Origin: Pleodorina starrii
Lineage: Eukaryota > Chlorophyta > Chlorophyceae > Chlamydomonadales > Volvocaceae
NCBI GenBank assembly: GCA_030267565.1
Contig: BRXU01000001.1
Span: 10,209,001-10,273,000, forward strand
Length of the DNA: 64,000 bases
Reading direction: 5' to 3'
Position 1 is the stretch's first letter, and every line of letters starts with the position of its first letter. The notes below the pieces were generated by a model, which was not told the DNA's origin, did no database searches, and saw only the letters and a list, made by a program, of their open reading frames with translations. The translations under genes were made by a program, and so were the position numbers. Shown here piece after piece: positions 1 through 12,012 of the stretch.

Positions 1-78
1 TGCCCCCTTCACTCTCTAACCTCCATCTCCTCCTCCGCCTGCACCCAATCCCCGCCTGCTCCCTCTCCCCCCTGCCAG
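1..78 (+). other. Probable 3' end of an upstream intron
   Basis: This is pyrimidine-rich sequence (runs of C and T) ending in CTGCCAG at 72-78, which fits a 3' splice site in front of the open frame that starts at 79. It implies that the gene begins to the left of the window. If it is not an intron end, it is 5' leader. Confidence 0.4.
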
Positions 79-3000
79 CTTCGTGCTATGGGCGCCATCT
101 CCCAGGAACGCATGGCGGTGGACGTGAGCTCCGTGCTCGGACCGCGACCCAGCTGGGAGGACGCCAGGCCGCACGTGGGCGGGTCGCCATTGCTCCAGGG
201 GGACTACGTGGCGGTGAGAGCGCGTAGGGCCCAAAAGGGCCAGCGGGCGGTGCGGGAGGCGGTACCGTAGACAGGGCGCGGCTGATCCGCCGGCTGCTCT
301 GGTGGTGGCTCGCTACACCTGCGGCAGCCTACCCCATCCCATGCCACCCCAAATACCATCCCATGGCGCGTTCCAGAGGCTTTCAGCCTCTGCCCCACAG
401 GCGCTGCGCCACTCCTCATGCCCTCATCGGTGCGCTGCGTTCCCCGGAGGCCCCACCGGAGGCGCCCTGACCCCCCTTGGCCCAGCCCTCACACGCAACT
501 GCTCGCTGCACCGCTCCGCCCGCCGGTTCCACACTCGCGCCCCGCTTTTCCGCCACTCGACAACCCGGAAACCCTATCCCCCTTTATCCTCCAGCATCAC
601 CTAACAACCATATGCCTGCCCCGCTTGTCGCCGCGCGCTTCACCTCCTCCGCCTCCTCCTCCGCCTCCTCCTCCGCCTCCGCCGCCGCAGAAATTTGACC
701 GCAGCTTCCAGCGTGCCGCTGCCCGCGGCGGCAGCAGCGCCGCGCGGATCGCCCTGCTGTCGCAGCTCGGCGGCTCGGGAGGAGCCAAAGACGTCCGCGG
801 GTACGGCCGCCGGGTGCCGCCCACCAGTGTGCTGTGGGCCGACATTGCGGAGCTGCGGGGGCCCCGGCGGCTGCGGCAGTACATTGCGGAGAGAAAGCGG
901 GACAGCGAGGGGCCGCTGGAACGTAAGCGGTGGCAATGGGAGTGACCCATGGGTCGGGGGATGTGGGCGGGGGCCGGGGTGCGAGGGCCGGGGCAGGAGA
1001 GCTGGGAGGAGATGTGGGCTTCCGGGAGCGGAGAGCCAGGGGGCCGGGCGGGCGACCCACCGGCCAATGGCTGTGGCGGGCTGGGGGGCCGGGCTGGGCT
1101 GGCGTTAGTGACCCACGGGTCGGAGGGTCGGCGGGGGCGCAGGGCCATCTGGGCCAGCGACGGGGCAAGGGCTGGTGCGGTGAAGATCTCGCCGCGTTCC
1201 GCTCTGTTCCGCTGCCCTGCAGCGGCAGGGTTGCCCAGTGCCGCCCTGCAGCGGCAGGGTTGCCGAGACGGTCATTTACAATGACGGTACCCGGAATGAA
1301 GGTGCATACGGATCCCTAGGCCCTTCCATCCGCCGTCCCGCCGTCTTGCCGTCCCGCCCGTCTCACCTCCCTGCACGCCCTCCCGCTTCGGTCGCTGGGC
1401 CGCAGTCCTCACCGACATTGCCGACGGCTGGGAGGAGCTCCGGCATCGCCAAAAGCAGCAGCAGCGGCAGCAGCAGCTGCAAGAGGCGTCGTCGCCGGCA
1501 GGCGGCAACAGCAGCGCCGCCACCAGCGCCAGCGGCGCCGCCGCTGCCGCCGCCGGCCCCGCCGCAACTTCGCCCGCCGCCGCCGCTGGCGGCGGCGGCG
1601 GCGGCAGCGGCTCCGGGCAACAGCTTCTCCAGCCGGTGGTCTACGTGGCGGAGTCGGACTGGCCGGCGGCGGCAGCGGTGGTGGCGGCGGCGGCCGCCGC
1701 CGCCGCCGGCGCCCCCCCGCTGCCGCTGGGCCTGTCGTCGGCGCCGTCGTCGGCGTCAGTGCTGGGTCCGCAGCCGTCAGCCGTGTCCACCACCAGTGGC
1801 AGCGTTACGAGGCTGGTAGATGGAATGGCCAAGCCCGCGCCCACGTCCGTCGTTCTGGTGCATTTCCCGCAAAAACCCGATGACGCCGGCGGCGGTGGCG
1901 GTGGCGGCGGCTCCGCCGCCGCCGCCGACGCGCCGGCGGTGCCGTACGCGCCCCCTTCACCTCCGGCGCGGCCGCCGCCATTAGCACCCCGCCGTGCCGT
2001 GTCCCTCCACTGCCCCATCTCGTCGGAGGCTTCGGCATCGGCCGTCGGCAGCCCCAGCGCCGCTGCCCTCGCCGCCGCGGCGGGCTTTGTCCCATCCCTG
2101 GAGCGCTACCACACCACCTACACGCTGCCCAGCCGCGCGCTCACCACCGGGGCCGACAAGCTTTCTCCTCGCACCCTGGTCACCGCCACGCGCCTCGTTG
2201 AGGTCGTGGAGGTGATGCAGCCCCCCAGACTGCGTTCGCAGACCCGACTGAGCGACAGTAGCGGCAGCCGCGGCGGCGGCGGCGGCTGGGGAGGAGCGGC
2301 GGCGGCGGCGGTGGCGGCGGCGCGAGGTGAGGCATTCGGGCCTCCGCAGCCGCCGGCGCGGCGACGGCACTCGGTCGCGGACCCGGCCGGCTGGGCTGCG
2401 GGGGTACGAGCGAATGGCGGCGGCGGCGGCGGCGGCGGAGGGGAGGCGGCGGGAGTTGGAGTCCCGAAGAAGTTGGCGGTGGGGCCGGCGCTCCCCGTGG
2501 CGGCATGGGCAGCAGCGGCAGCGACGGCGGCGCCGGCGCCGGCGTCTTCCGACAGCGCCGCCGCCGACGGCGCCGTCACTGCCGCCGACGGCGCTGACGG
2601 TGCCGCTGTGGCGGCAGCGGCGCCGGCGCGGCTGAATTCTCTTGCCGCCGCCGCCAGCGCCATCCTGCAAGCGCAGCGCTGGAAGCGGCTCGCCGCCAGC
2701 CCCGCCGCCGGCACACAGATTGGCCCCGGTGCGTTCGCGCACGTGTCGGCGGTGGCGGAGGAGGCGGTGCCGGCGCGGACGCTGGGTCTGGTGCCGGCGT
2801 TGGCGACGTCGGCGTCGCAGATCGTCGTGCTGGCGTCGGCGGCGTCGGCCTTGACCGCGCCTCCGCTGCCGCCATCTCCATCGACACCGGCGGCGGCGGC
2901 GCCGCCGCCGACGCCGCCGCCGCCGCCGGGGCCGAACGCCACCAAGCGGATGAAGGACCGGACGGTTGCACAGCTGGAGAAGTGCTGGTCGCTTAATGGC

Positions 3001-4992
3001 AGGGTGGCTGCCGCCGCCGCGACGTCGGCGGCGACGTCGGTGGCGGCGACGCCGTTCGCAATCTCGCCGTCGAGCTCCTTTCGTCTGCCGTCGCTCGCCT
3101 CCGCCGCCTCTAGCCTCAGCGGCGGACTCCCCTCCCTGGCGTCATCGAGCGCGTCGTCGTCGATCCTGGGCAGCTTCGCCGTCATCCAGTCGTACGGCAG
3201 CGGCGGCGGCGCCGCCGCCGCCACCGCCGCCGCGGCGGCGGCTGGAGCTATGGATGTTATTCACGAGGGCGCCGCCGAGGGCGAAGAGGAGGAGGGGCAT
3301 CCCGCCGGTGGCCGCCAGGGTCCCGGCCGCCCCCGGCCGGTGCGGGCCTATCGTAGCGAGTCCCAGATCCCGGACTGGCAGACGGCGCCGGCGGCGCCGC
3401 CGGCGGCGGCGCCGGTTGGCCTGCCGCCGAGGCCGCCGCAGAGCGCGCTGCGCAGCCGCAGCCTCGCCAGCCTGGTACCGGCGCTGAGCCGCGGATCCAA
3501 CCGTGGGTTTCGGAGCACCAGCGGCATCGCCGCGCTGCGGCGGGTGCGCGTGCAGGAGCCGCTGCCGCCGCCGGCGGCGGCGGGGGGTCGCCGGCAGAGC
3601 GCGGACGGCTCCGCCGCTTCCGCCAACTCGTCCGCACGGGAGCTGCGGCACGAATCGCTGCGGCGCCTGCTGAGCGATCAGGTGCGCGTGGCCGACATGA
3701 TGTACGGCGGCGGACTGTACGACGGGGACTTGGATTCGGAGTACGACGAGGAGGACGAGGAGGTGGTGGTGGTGGAGGAAGAGGAGCCGGAGGCGCCGCG
3801 GCTAGGGTCGGTGCCGGCGGCGCCGGCGGCGCCGCCGGCGCCGCCGCTACAGCCGCCAGGGGCGCAGGAGCTGCAGCCGGAAGAGGAGAAGGACCAAGAG
3901 CAGGAGGAGGCGGAGGAGCAGGCTCAGGCAGTGGCGTCGGCAGCGCTGGCCTCCGGGCAACTGCCGCAGCTGCCGCCGCCGCAGGCGTTACAGGAGCCGC
4001 GCGGTTCCCGTCAGCTCTCCCCCCAGCTCAGCTGCAGCGCCGACGCCAGCCCCGACGGCGCCGCCGCGGGCGCGCCACCGCTGCCTCTGGCGGCAGCGCC
4101 GGCGGCGGCCGTGGTGGCGGCGGCCGTGGCGGCGGCCGGCAGTGCGCGCTCAAGCGTCAGCGGCGCCGACACCGTTGCCGCCGCCGCTAGCGGCGGCGGC
4201 GCCGCCGACGGCCCCAGCCTGGCGGCCACCGCCACCGACCACAGCGTCGACATGTCGTCGTGGCCGTACGGCTCCCGTACACTCTCCAGCTTTTTCACCG
4301 CCGTCGATTCGAGCGTCGCCGTCAGTGAAGCCGGCCCCAGCACCGAGCCTAGCTGGCTACCGTTACCTCGCATCAACAGCTCAAGGAGCAGCGCGGGCAG
4401 TACCGCCGGTAGCACCGTCGGCAGCATTAGCAGCTGCGACGAAGCAGCGGCGGCGGCGGCGGCGGTGGCGCCGGGGCCGAGCTGCCCGCCTCCGCCGCTA
4501 CCGCTGGCGGAGCTGGCGCGTGCCGCAAAGCCTAAGAAGCGCGCTGCCTTCGCCGCCGCAAGCCGTGTGGCGACGGCGGCCGGCGGCGGCGGCGGCGCTC
4601 CGCGCCAGGCCGCCCGGCACAGCGGCGCCACGCCGCGCCACGGCCGGTCGACAGACCACACGGTAACGAAGCGCAGCGGCGGCGGCTTCCTGGTCATCCA
4701 CGCCAGCGGCGGCGGCGGCCACCATGCCGGCGCCGCGGCGGCGCGGAGCGCCGCTGCCGGCAGGGCGGGAACCGGCGCCGGCTCGGGAGACCCGCTGGCG
4801 GCACAGGACGTCGCGATGGTAACGGCGGCGGCGGCGGTGGCGGCAGGGACGCATCCGGGTTCAGCGGCGGAGGGGCAGCTGGAGGTGAAGCAGGGGGTGC
4901 CGGCGGCGCTGGGCAGGCTCACCCAGCTGGCACCGGGCTGCTCGGGTGGCGGGTCACCGGCGGAGGGGCACCTGGTGACAATGGTGTACTGA
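79..4992 (+). CDS. Spliced Ala/Gly-rich protein of unknown function, 5' end probably missing
   Basis: I do not recognise the family. Three exons are inferred: about 79-213, 691-922 and 1406-4992. The introns start GTGAG and GTAAG and end in CAG. Phase 0 joins phase 0 and phase 1 joins phase 1, giving one open frame to TGA at 4990-4992. Without splicing, exon 1 and exon 2 frames stop at about 268 and 943. Exon 1 is preceded by a pyrimidine tract ending CAG (76-78), so it is probably internal; if not, ATG at 88 or 112 could start the protein. From 79 the product would be about 1317 residues. The first 120 residues look like folded protein. A Gln-rich, coiled-coil-like stretch follows (1411-1500). 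The rest is disordered: poly-Ala, poly-Gly and Ser/Pro runs, an Asp/Glu block near 3718-3800 and several Arg-Arg-x-Ser sites. Further introns hidden in the repetitive last exon cannot be excluded. Confidence 0.6.
214..690 (+). other. Intron 1 of the Ala/Gly-rich gene
   Basis: A 477-bp GT-AG intron in phase 0. The donor is GCG|GTGAGA. The acceptor is GCCGCCGCAG|AAA, preceded by a long CCTCCG/CCTCCT pyrimidine tract (about 640-685). Splicing joins ...GDYVA to KFDRSFQ... and removes the in-frame stop near 268. Confidence 0.65.
923..1405 (+). other. Intron 2 of the Ala/Gly-rich gene
   Basis: A 483-bp GT-AG intron in phase 1. The donor is GAAC|GTAAGC and the acceptor is GGGCCGCAG|TCC. Splicing joins ...EGPLE to LLTDIADGWEELRHRQ, a coherent helical stretch. 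The intron holds two copies of a GACCCAYGGGTC near-palindrome (944-955 and 1110-1121) and two copies of a 22-nt CCCTGC/GCAGGG hairpin (1214-1235 and 1243-1264). Confidence 0.65.
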
Positions 4993-5131
4993 GGGCTGGA
5001 TGGAAGGGTGGTGGGGTGGTGGGAGGGGCTGGGTGGAGTAAGAAGAACGATACCGCAGCAGCGGAGGGATGTAGGCGACCGAGAAGCCATTGATATGGAG
5101 GAGTGGATGGGGGAGTTAATGTGCGATGGAA

Positions 5132-5136
5132 TGTAA
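5132..5136 (+). terminator. Candidate poly(A) signal TGTAA
   Basis: TGTAA is the usual polyadenylation signal of volvocine algae, and this copy lies 140 bp after the stop codon. Other TGTAA copies at 7033-7037 and 7156-7160 would give a long 3' UTR. The choice cannot be made without transcript data. Confidence 0.3.
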
Positions 5137-5345
5137 AGGGTGGTGGTGGGGGGGGGGTTTAGGTTGCCTGGCAAGTGGCAACGGCAGTCGTCGTTTGGGG
5201 CTCTTGGCCGCGAGCTGTGGCCTTGCGTTAAGCGAGCGGGGGAGCGGGGAGTGAGGACTTTTCGGAAGTGTTTGAGGCGGCGGCGGCGGCGGTGACGGTG
5301 GAGCCTCCAGGGGCGGACCTTCTGGCCGTGCCCGGTGAAAAAAAA

Positions 5346-5367
5346 GCATTGCCTAGAAAAGCAATGC
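5346..5367. repeat. Small hairpin, GCATTGC stem
   Basis: GCATTGC (5346-5352) and its exact reverse complement GCAATGC (5361-5367) flank an 8-nt loop. It sits about 355 bp past the stop codon. It could be a 3' UTR structure, or chance. Confidence 0.4.
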
Positions 5368-6690
5368 CTAGCGCCCGGCCTAGTAATTTTAAGTTGTTGC
5401 TGTGTAGAGGGTGAAACGCGTCCCCCTGCTGGCTCGCGATTAGGAGCGTCGTCTGCGTGTGCGCGCGTGTGTGCGAGTGAGTGAGTGAGTGAGGAGTGCG
5501 GTGTCTCGCTGTTTAGTGCACGTGTTATGGTGGTCGTGGGGATGAGTTCTGGCGGCCGAGTGCGTGCGTGCGTGTGGGTGTGCGTGTGGGTGTGAGCGAG
5601 TGCGTGTGCGTGTGCGAGTGTGAGTGTGACCGCGCTTGGAGGCGTGTGAGGAGGAGGAGGCGGAGGGATGAGAACGAAGGCGCCGCGTGGGCGCGTGCTG
5701 GCTCTGCGACACGGGACAGCCGATAGGCGCACAACCCGAGCGCGGGGCCTCCGGTGCCTCCGTGCCGTCGTTGCACGGGGTCCGAGCGCCGTAGCAGCAT
5801 ACCTGACAATCCACCCTAGCTGCATCCCTGTTTGCGCATCCCCCACCCCCCCCCAACCCCCAACCCTCACCCCCACCCTGCATCCGCGCCGTTTGCGCTC
5901 CCCGCGCTCTCCGCCTTCTCTGCGGGGCCCGGTAGGGCGAAGACAGACGGGCGCGCGCCTCGCAGTGGTGAGAGAGACGCTGTTGCACCGGTTTTGAACT
6001 GTTGCACGTCGGTTGCGATTAGGTGGTTGTCGGTTGGGAGGCAGGTTCCGCTCATCACTTTGTTAGTTGGGAGTGTTCGGGGGGAGGCAGGCAACGCGGG
6101 TCGGTGTGACCTTTAACGACACGTAACGACACGTCAGCTCGCAGATGGAAGCTCGGATGTCTGACGTGGACTGCTGACTGGACGAGCTTTCGCGAGGACC
6201 CGGCGAAAGAACACGTCGTGGGGCGAGGCGGGGGGAGTTATGGCAAGAACTTGCGGTCCTCGTTTTCCGTCCTGCCAGGGAGCCAAATGCCAAATTGGGT
6301 TGGACTTTTGAGATGCCGCACGGGTCGCGCGGGGGACGTGGGGAATTTTGCGCCTGGAGCGCCTAGCGACTCGACGATTGCCGTACTAATCGGTGTGGAG
6401 TATCTATCTAGATGGATTGCCCGTGCACGTGCGTCATTGCCGTACGGCAATGAAAGGACACCTTAAGAGTGGGAAAGGAAGAACCTTGATTGTGTGAGTT
6501 GACAATGCCGATTGATTTGTACTTCTGTATCTTTTATGCGCGTGTGTATGCGGGGCGGGGGGGGGGGGAAGGCCGTACGTGCGCGGGTGCGTGAGCGCGT
6601 GACATGTAGTAATGGCTGGCGTGCGTGTGGTTTGAGACGGCGGGCCTAAGGGGGACACGAGCGGAACGGCTGGAGGTGTCTCTCCCTGAC

Positions 6691-6750
6691 TGGTGGTGCC
6701 GTACAAGTGGTGGTGCCGTACAAGTGGTGGTGCCGTACAAGTGGTGGTAC
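6691..6750 (+). repeat. 17-bp tandem repeat, three full copies plus a partial
   Basis: TGGTGGTGCCGTACAAG is repeated exactly at 6691-6707, 6708-6724 and 6725-6741, followed by a diverged partial copy. The CGTACAAG core also occurs in each satellite unit and at 7272-7279. Confidence 0.9.
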
Positions 6751-7160
6751 GGTATGACTGCATTGACCGTCACTGGATTGACGTCTTGGTCTGAGTGGTT
6801 GGTGCCCACTGCACGACCCGCACGCTTCAGTCGCGTTGCTGTCCCGGGGGCGCTGCCGCTGAGCTGTCTCGGGGGTAGGGGCGCCTCCATTTGGGGGGGA
6901 GGGGTTGCTGGAGTGCAGAAGCCCTTAACTCCCGTGCTCGTATGATGTAGCAGGTGTGGGGTCGACCGCGCGCGTGCGGGTCTTACCATGAACACTTTGA
7001 CCCGGGCTCTACATGCCCTCATTCACACAGACTGTAACAACGACGAAAGCCACCACTGCAGCACAACACACACTCGGGGACGGCTGTGTCGCCACCGCCA
7101 CCGCCGCCGCCACACATTCATACAAAACGCCCCGATGACGACTAGAAAGATCTTGTGTAA

Positions 7161-7188
7161 GCCCACACCCTAACTGCCCACACCCTAA
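7161..7188 (+). repeat. Short direct repeat containing CCCTAA
   Basis: GCCCACACCCTAA occurs at 7161-7173 and again at 7176-7188 (15-bp period), about 120 bp before the satellite begins. Two copies are too few to call telomeric sequence. Confidence 0.6.
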
Positions 7189-7919
7189 GAGCCGACGAAG
7201 TGCGCAAGCAGCACGCGCGGCTGTCAGCGAAACCCGATGGCTGCTGCGACGAACTACCGGTAATGTAGGAGTCGTACAAGATGATTTAATCACTTATAAA
7301 CCCGCTCGCGCGATGCCCAGCCTGCTGATGACTGAGTGGCCAGCCTGGAACGAACGTGCGGGACAGAGTGGGTGAGCGGAGGTACGGTAGGTTGCGCTAC
7401 TGCTGCTGCGGTTCCGTTCCATTCGCCCGGCCGATTCCCCGCTGCTGTGTGTAATCGATCAAAGCGCGGGCAAGCAAAGGTAGACGCGCGTGTATGTGCG
7501 TGTGTGTGCGTGTGCGTGTAGTAAGTGTCGTACAAGATATGCACGGTCTGAAGTCCAGGCCCGCCCCGCCCACCGACCCTGCTGGATCCGTAGCCGGCCA
7601 ACGAATGTACGTTCGTTTTGTGCACGCTAGGACAGGTCCATGGCGGCAACCCAGCGCGCGGCTGGCGACGCGCACATCGAAGATGCATGCGAGCACCAGG
7701 GTTTAGGCAATTCATTCGCAAGCAGTGGCATGGATCGTTCATACCATGGTGAAAACCGCCCATCCCATCAGCACTGGGCACGTAAGCACCATTGGGCCAG
7801 ATCAGTAGTACGGTGGGGGACCACGTGCGAACCCCTGATGACGATCTGTACCAATTTTCCTGCGCGGGCACATGCCTGCGGTGCACTACAGCAGACACCC
7901 TACCGGGGTTTGCGGATGC

Positions 7920-8127
7920 GAGGATGAGGATGAGGATGAGGGCGGGAGGGGGGGCGGGGCGAGGCCAGGCCAGGCCAGGGAACCGATGCCCAGCCTGCTG
8001 AGGATGAGGGCGGGAGGGGGGGCGGGGCGAGGCCAGGCCAGGCCAGGGAACCGATGCCCAGCCTGCTGAGGATGAGGGCGGGAGGGGGGGCGGGGCGAGG
8101 CCAGGCCAGGGAACCGATGCCCAGCCT
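7920..8127. repeat. 68-bp sub-repeat tripled inside the first satellite unit
   Basis: The segment from GGATGAGGGCGGGA to CCCAGCCTGCTG occurs three times in a row, twice at 68 bp and once at 63 bp (one GGCCA fewer). The second unit has the same triplication (about 8724-8930). This explains the 804- and 798-bp units: 667 + 68 + 63, plus 6 in the first. Internal units carry a single copy, so this form is specific to the array edge. Confidence 0.9.
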
Positions 8128-11100
8128 GCTGATGACTGAGTGGCCAGCCTGGAATGAACGTGCGGGACAGAGTGGGTGAGCGGAGGTACGGTAGGTTGCG
8201 CTACTGCTGCTGCGGTTCCGTTCCATTCGCCCGGCCGATTCCCCGCTGCTGTGTGTAATCGATCAAAGCGCGGGCAAGCAAAGGTAGACGCGCGTGTATG
8301 TGCGTGTGTGTGCGTGTGCGTGTAGTAAGTGTCGTACAAGATATGCACGGTCTGAAGTCCAGGCCCGCCCCGCCCACCGACCCTGCTGGATCCGTAGCCG
8401 GCCAACGAATGTACGTTCGTTTTGTGCACGCTAGGACAGGTCCATGGCGGCAACCCAGCGCGCGGCTGGCGACGCGCACATCGAAGATGCATGCGAGCAC
8501 TCGGGTTTAGGCAATTCATTCGCAAGCAGTGGCATGGATCGTTCATACCATGGTGAAAACCGCCCATCCCATCAGCACTGGGCACGTAAGCACCATTGGG
8601 CCAGATCAGTAGTACGGTGGGGGACCACGTGCGAACCCCTGATGACGATCTGTACCAATTTTCCTGCGCGGCCACATGCCTGCGGTGCACTACAGCAGAC
8701 ACCCTACCGGGGTTTGCGGATGCGAGGATGAGGATGAGGGCGAGAGGGGGGGCGGGGCGAGGCCAGGCCAGGCCAGGGAACCGATGCCCAGCCTGCTGAG
8801 GATGAGGGCGGGAGGGGGGGCGGGGCGAGGCCAGGCCAGGCCAGGGAACCGATGCCCAGCCTGCTGAGGATGAGGGCGGGAGGGGGGGCGGGGCGAGGCC
8901 AGGCCAGGGAACCGATGCCCAGCCTGCTGATGACTGAGTGGCCAGCCTGGAATGAACGTGCGGGACAGAGTGGGTGAGCGGAGGTACGGTAGGTTGCGCT
9001 ACTGCTGCTGCGGTTCCGTTCCATTCGCCCGGCCGATTCCCCGCTGCTGTGTGTAATCGATCAAAGCGCGGGCAAGCAAAGGTAGACGCGCGTGTATGTG
9101 CGTGTGTGTGCGTGTGCGTGTAGTAAGTGTCGTACAAGATATGCACGGTCTGAAGTCCAGGCCCGCCCCGCCCACCGACCCTGCTGGATCCGTAGCCGGC
9201 CAACGAATGTACGTTCGTTTTGTGCACGCTAGGACAGGTCCATGGCGGCAACCCAGCGCGCGGCTGGCGACGCGCACATCGAAGATGCATGCGAGCACTC
9301 GGGTTTAGGCAATTCATTCGCAAGCAGTGGCATGGATCGTTCATACCATGGTGAAAACCGCCCATCCCATCAGCACTGGGCACGTAAGCACCATTGGGCC
9401 AGATCAGTAGTACGGTGGGGGACCACGTGCGAACCCCTGATGACGATCTGTACCAATTTTCCTGCGCGGCCACATGCCTGCGGTGCACTACAGCAGACAC
9501 CCTACCGGGGTTTGCGGATGCGAGGATGAGGATGAGGGCGAGAGGGGGGGCGGGGCGAGGCCAGGCCAGGCCAGGGAACCGATGCCCAGCCTGCTGATGA
9601 CTGAGTGGCCAGCCTGGAACGAACGTGCGGGACAGAGTGGGTGAGCGGAGGTACGGTAGGTTGCGCTACTGCTGCTGCGGTTCCGTTCCATTCGCCCGGC
9701 CGATTCCCCGCTGCTGTGTGTAATCGATCAAAGCGCGGGCAAGCAAAGGTAGACGCGCGTGTATGTGCGTGTGTGTGCGTGTGCGTGTAGTAAGTGTCGT
9801 ACAAGATATGCACGGTCTGAAGTCCAGGCCCGCCCCGCCCACCGACCCTGCTGGATCCGTAGCCGGCCAACGAATGTACGTTCGTTTTGTGCACGCTAGG
9901 ACAGGTCCATGGCGGCAACCCAGCGCGCGGCTGGCGACGCGCACATCGAAGATGCATGCGAGCACTCGGGTTTAGGCAATTCATTCGCAAGCAGTGGCAT
10001 GGATCGTTCATACCATGGTGAAAACCGCCCATCCCATCAGCACTGGGCACGTAAGCACCATTGGGCCAGATCAGTAGTACGGTGGGGGACCACGTGCGAA
10101 CCCCTGATGACGATCTGTACCAATTTTCCTGCGCGGCCACATGCCTGCGGTGCACTACAGCAGACACCCTACCGGGGTTTGCGGATGCGAGGATGAGGAT
10201 GAGGGCGAGAGGGGGGGCGGGGCGAGGCCAGGCCAGGCCAGGGAACCGATGCCCAGCCTGCTGATGACTGAGTGGCCAGCCTGGAACGAACGTGCGGGAC
10301 AGAGTGGGTGAGCGGAGGTACGGTAGGTTGCGCTACTGCTGCTGCGGTTCCGTTCCATTCGCCCGGCCGATTCCCCGCTGCTGTGTGTAATCGATCAAAG
10401 CGCGGGCAAGCAAAGGTAGACGCGCGTGTATGTGCGTGTGTGTGCGTGTGCGTGTAGTAAGTGTCGTACAAGATATGCACGGTCTGAAGTCCAGGCCCGC
10501 CCCGCCCACCGACCCTGCTGGATCCGTAGCCGGCCAACGAATGTACGTTCGTTTTGTGCACGCTAGGACAGGTCCATGGCGGCAACCCAGCGCGCGGCTG
10601 GCGACGCGCACATCGAAGATGCATGCGAGCACTCGGGTTTAGGCAATTCATTCGCAAGCAGTGGCATGGATCGTTCATACCATGGTGAAAACCGCCCATC
10701 CCATCAGCACTGGGCACGTAAGCACCATTGGGCCAGATCAGTAGTACGGTGGGGGACCACGTGCGAACCCCTGATGACGATCTGTACCAATTTTCCTGCG
10801 CGGCCACATGCCTGCGGTGCACTACAGCAGACACCCTACCGGGGTTTGCGGATGCGAGGATGAGGATGAGGGCGAGAGGGGGGGCGGGGCGAGGCCAGGC
10901 CAGGCCAGGGAACCGATGCCCAGCCTGCTGATGACTGAGTGGCCAGCCTGGAACGAACGTGCGGGACAGAGTGGGTGAGCGGAGGTACGGTAGGTTGCGC
11001 TACTGCTGCTGCGGTTCCGTTCCATTCGCCCGGCCGATTCCCCGCTGCTGTGTGTAATCGATCAAAGCGCGGGCAAGCAAAGGTAGACGCGCGTGTATGT

Positions 11101-12012
11101 GCGTGTGTGTGCGTGTGCGTGTAGTAAGTGTCGTACAAGATATGCACGGTCTGAAGTCCAGGCCCGCCCCGCCCACCGACCCTGCTGGATCCGTAGCCGG
11201 CCAACGAATGTACGTTCGTTTTGTGCACGCTAGGACAGGTCCATGGCGGCAACCCAGCGCGCGGCTGGCGACGCGCACATCGAAGATGCATGCGAGCACT
11301 CGGGTTTAGGCAATTCATTCGCAAGCAGTGGCATGGATCGTTCATACCATGGTGAAAACCGCCCATCCCATCAGCACTGGGCACGTAAGCACCATTGGGC
11401 CAGATCAGTAGTACGGTGGGGGACCACGTGCGAACCCCTGATGACGATCTGTACCAATTTTCCTGCGCGGCCACATGCCTGCGGTGCACTACAGCAGACA
11501 CCCTACCGGGGTTTGCGGATGCGAGGATGAGGATGAGGGCGAGAGGGGGGGCGGGGCGAGGCCAGGCCAGGCCAGGGAACCGATGCCCAGCCTGCTGATG
11601 GAGTGGCCAGCCTGGAACGAACGTGCGGGACAGAGTGGGTGAGCGGGGGTACGGTAGGTTGCGCTACTGCTGCTGCGGTTCCGTTCCATTCGCCCGGCCG
11701 ATTCCCCGCTGCTGTGTGTAATCGATCAAAGCGCGGGCAAGCAAAGGTAGACGCGCGTGTATGTGCGTGTGTGTGCGTGTGCGTGTAGTAAGTGTCGTAC
11801 AAGATATGCACGGTCTGAAGTCCAGGCCCGCCCCGCCCACCGACCCTGCTGGATCCGTAGCCGGCCAACGAATGTACGTTCGTTTTGTGCACGCTAGGAC
11901 AGGTCCATGGCGGCAACCCAGCGCGCGGCTGGCGACGCGCACATCGAAGATGCATGCGAGCACCAGGGTTTTGGCAATTCATTCGCAAGCAGTGGCATGG
12001 ATCGTTCATACC

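Larger units (their letters stand above)
4993..7310. other. Non-coding flank between the gene and the satellite array
   Basis: No convincing gene was found. The open frames here are low-complexity and antisense or short. The stretch holds GT/GTGC-rich simple sequence (about 5448-5640), a C-rich run (about 5840-5880), a hairpin (5346-5367), a 17-bp tandem repeat (6691-6750) and a short direct repeat (7161-7188). The first part is probably the 3' UTR of the preceding gene. Confidence 0.6.

Noticed and set aside
1238..1405. Possible extra exon in intron 2 (ETVIYNDGTRNEGAYG, slightly MORN-like)
   Set aside because: A single short match in a different frame. The direct 922 to 1406 junction is in phase and reads better.
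4011..5876. 621-codon antisense frame over the end of the Ala/Gly-rich gene
   Set aside because: It mirrors GCN/GGN codon runs, then becomes Thr-His repeats from GT-rich simple sequence. No motif or start context.
7161..7188. Telomere-like CCCTAA motif
   Set aside because: Only two copies within a different 15-bp repeat; no run of (CCCTAAAA)n anywhere in the window.
7408..7420. RNA polymerase III B-box resemblance (GGTTCCGTTCC) in each satellite unit
   Set aside because: Two mismatches at the core CGA position, no good A-box at proper distance and no T-run terminator.
7290..9500. Open antisense frame of 736 codons, and similar frames of about 220 codons in every satellite unit
   Set aside because: Most units are 667, 673, 679 or 691 bp, not multiples of three, so frames shift at each unit. 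Several frames are open at once, and G-rich indels ignore the frame. This is a by-product of GC-rich tandem repetition.
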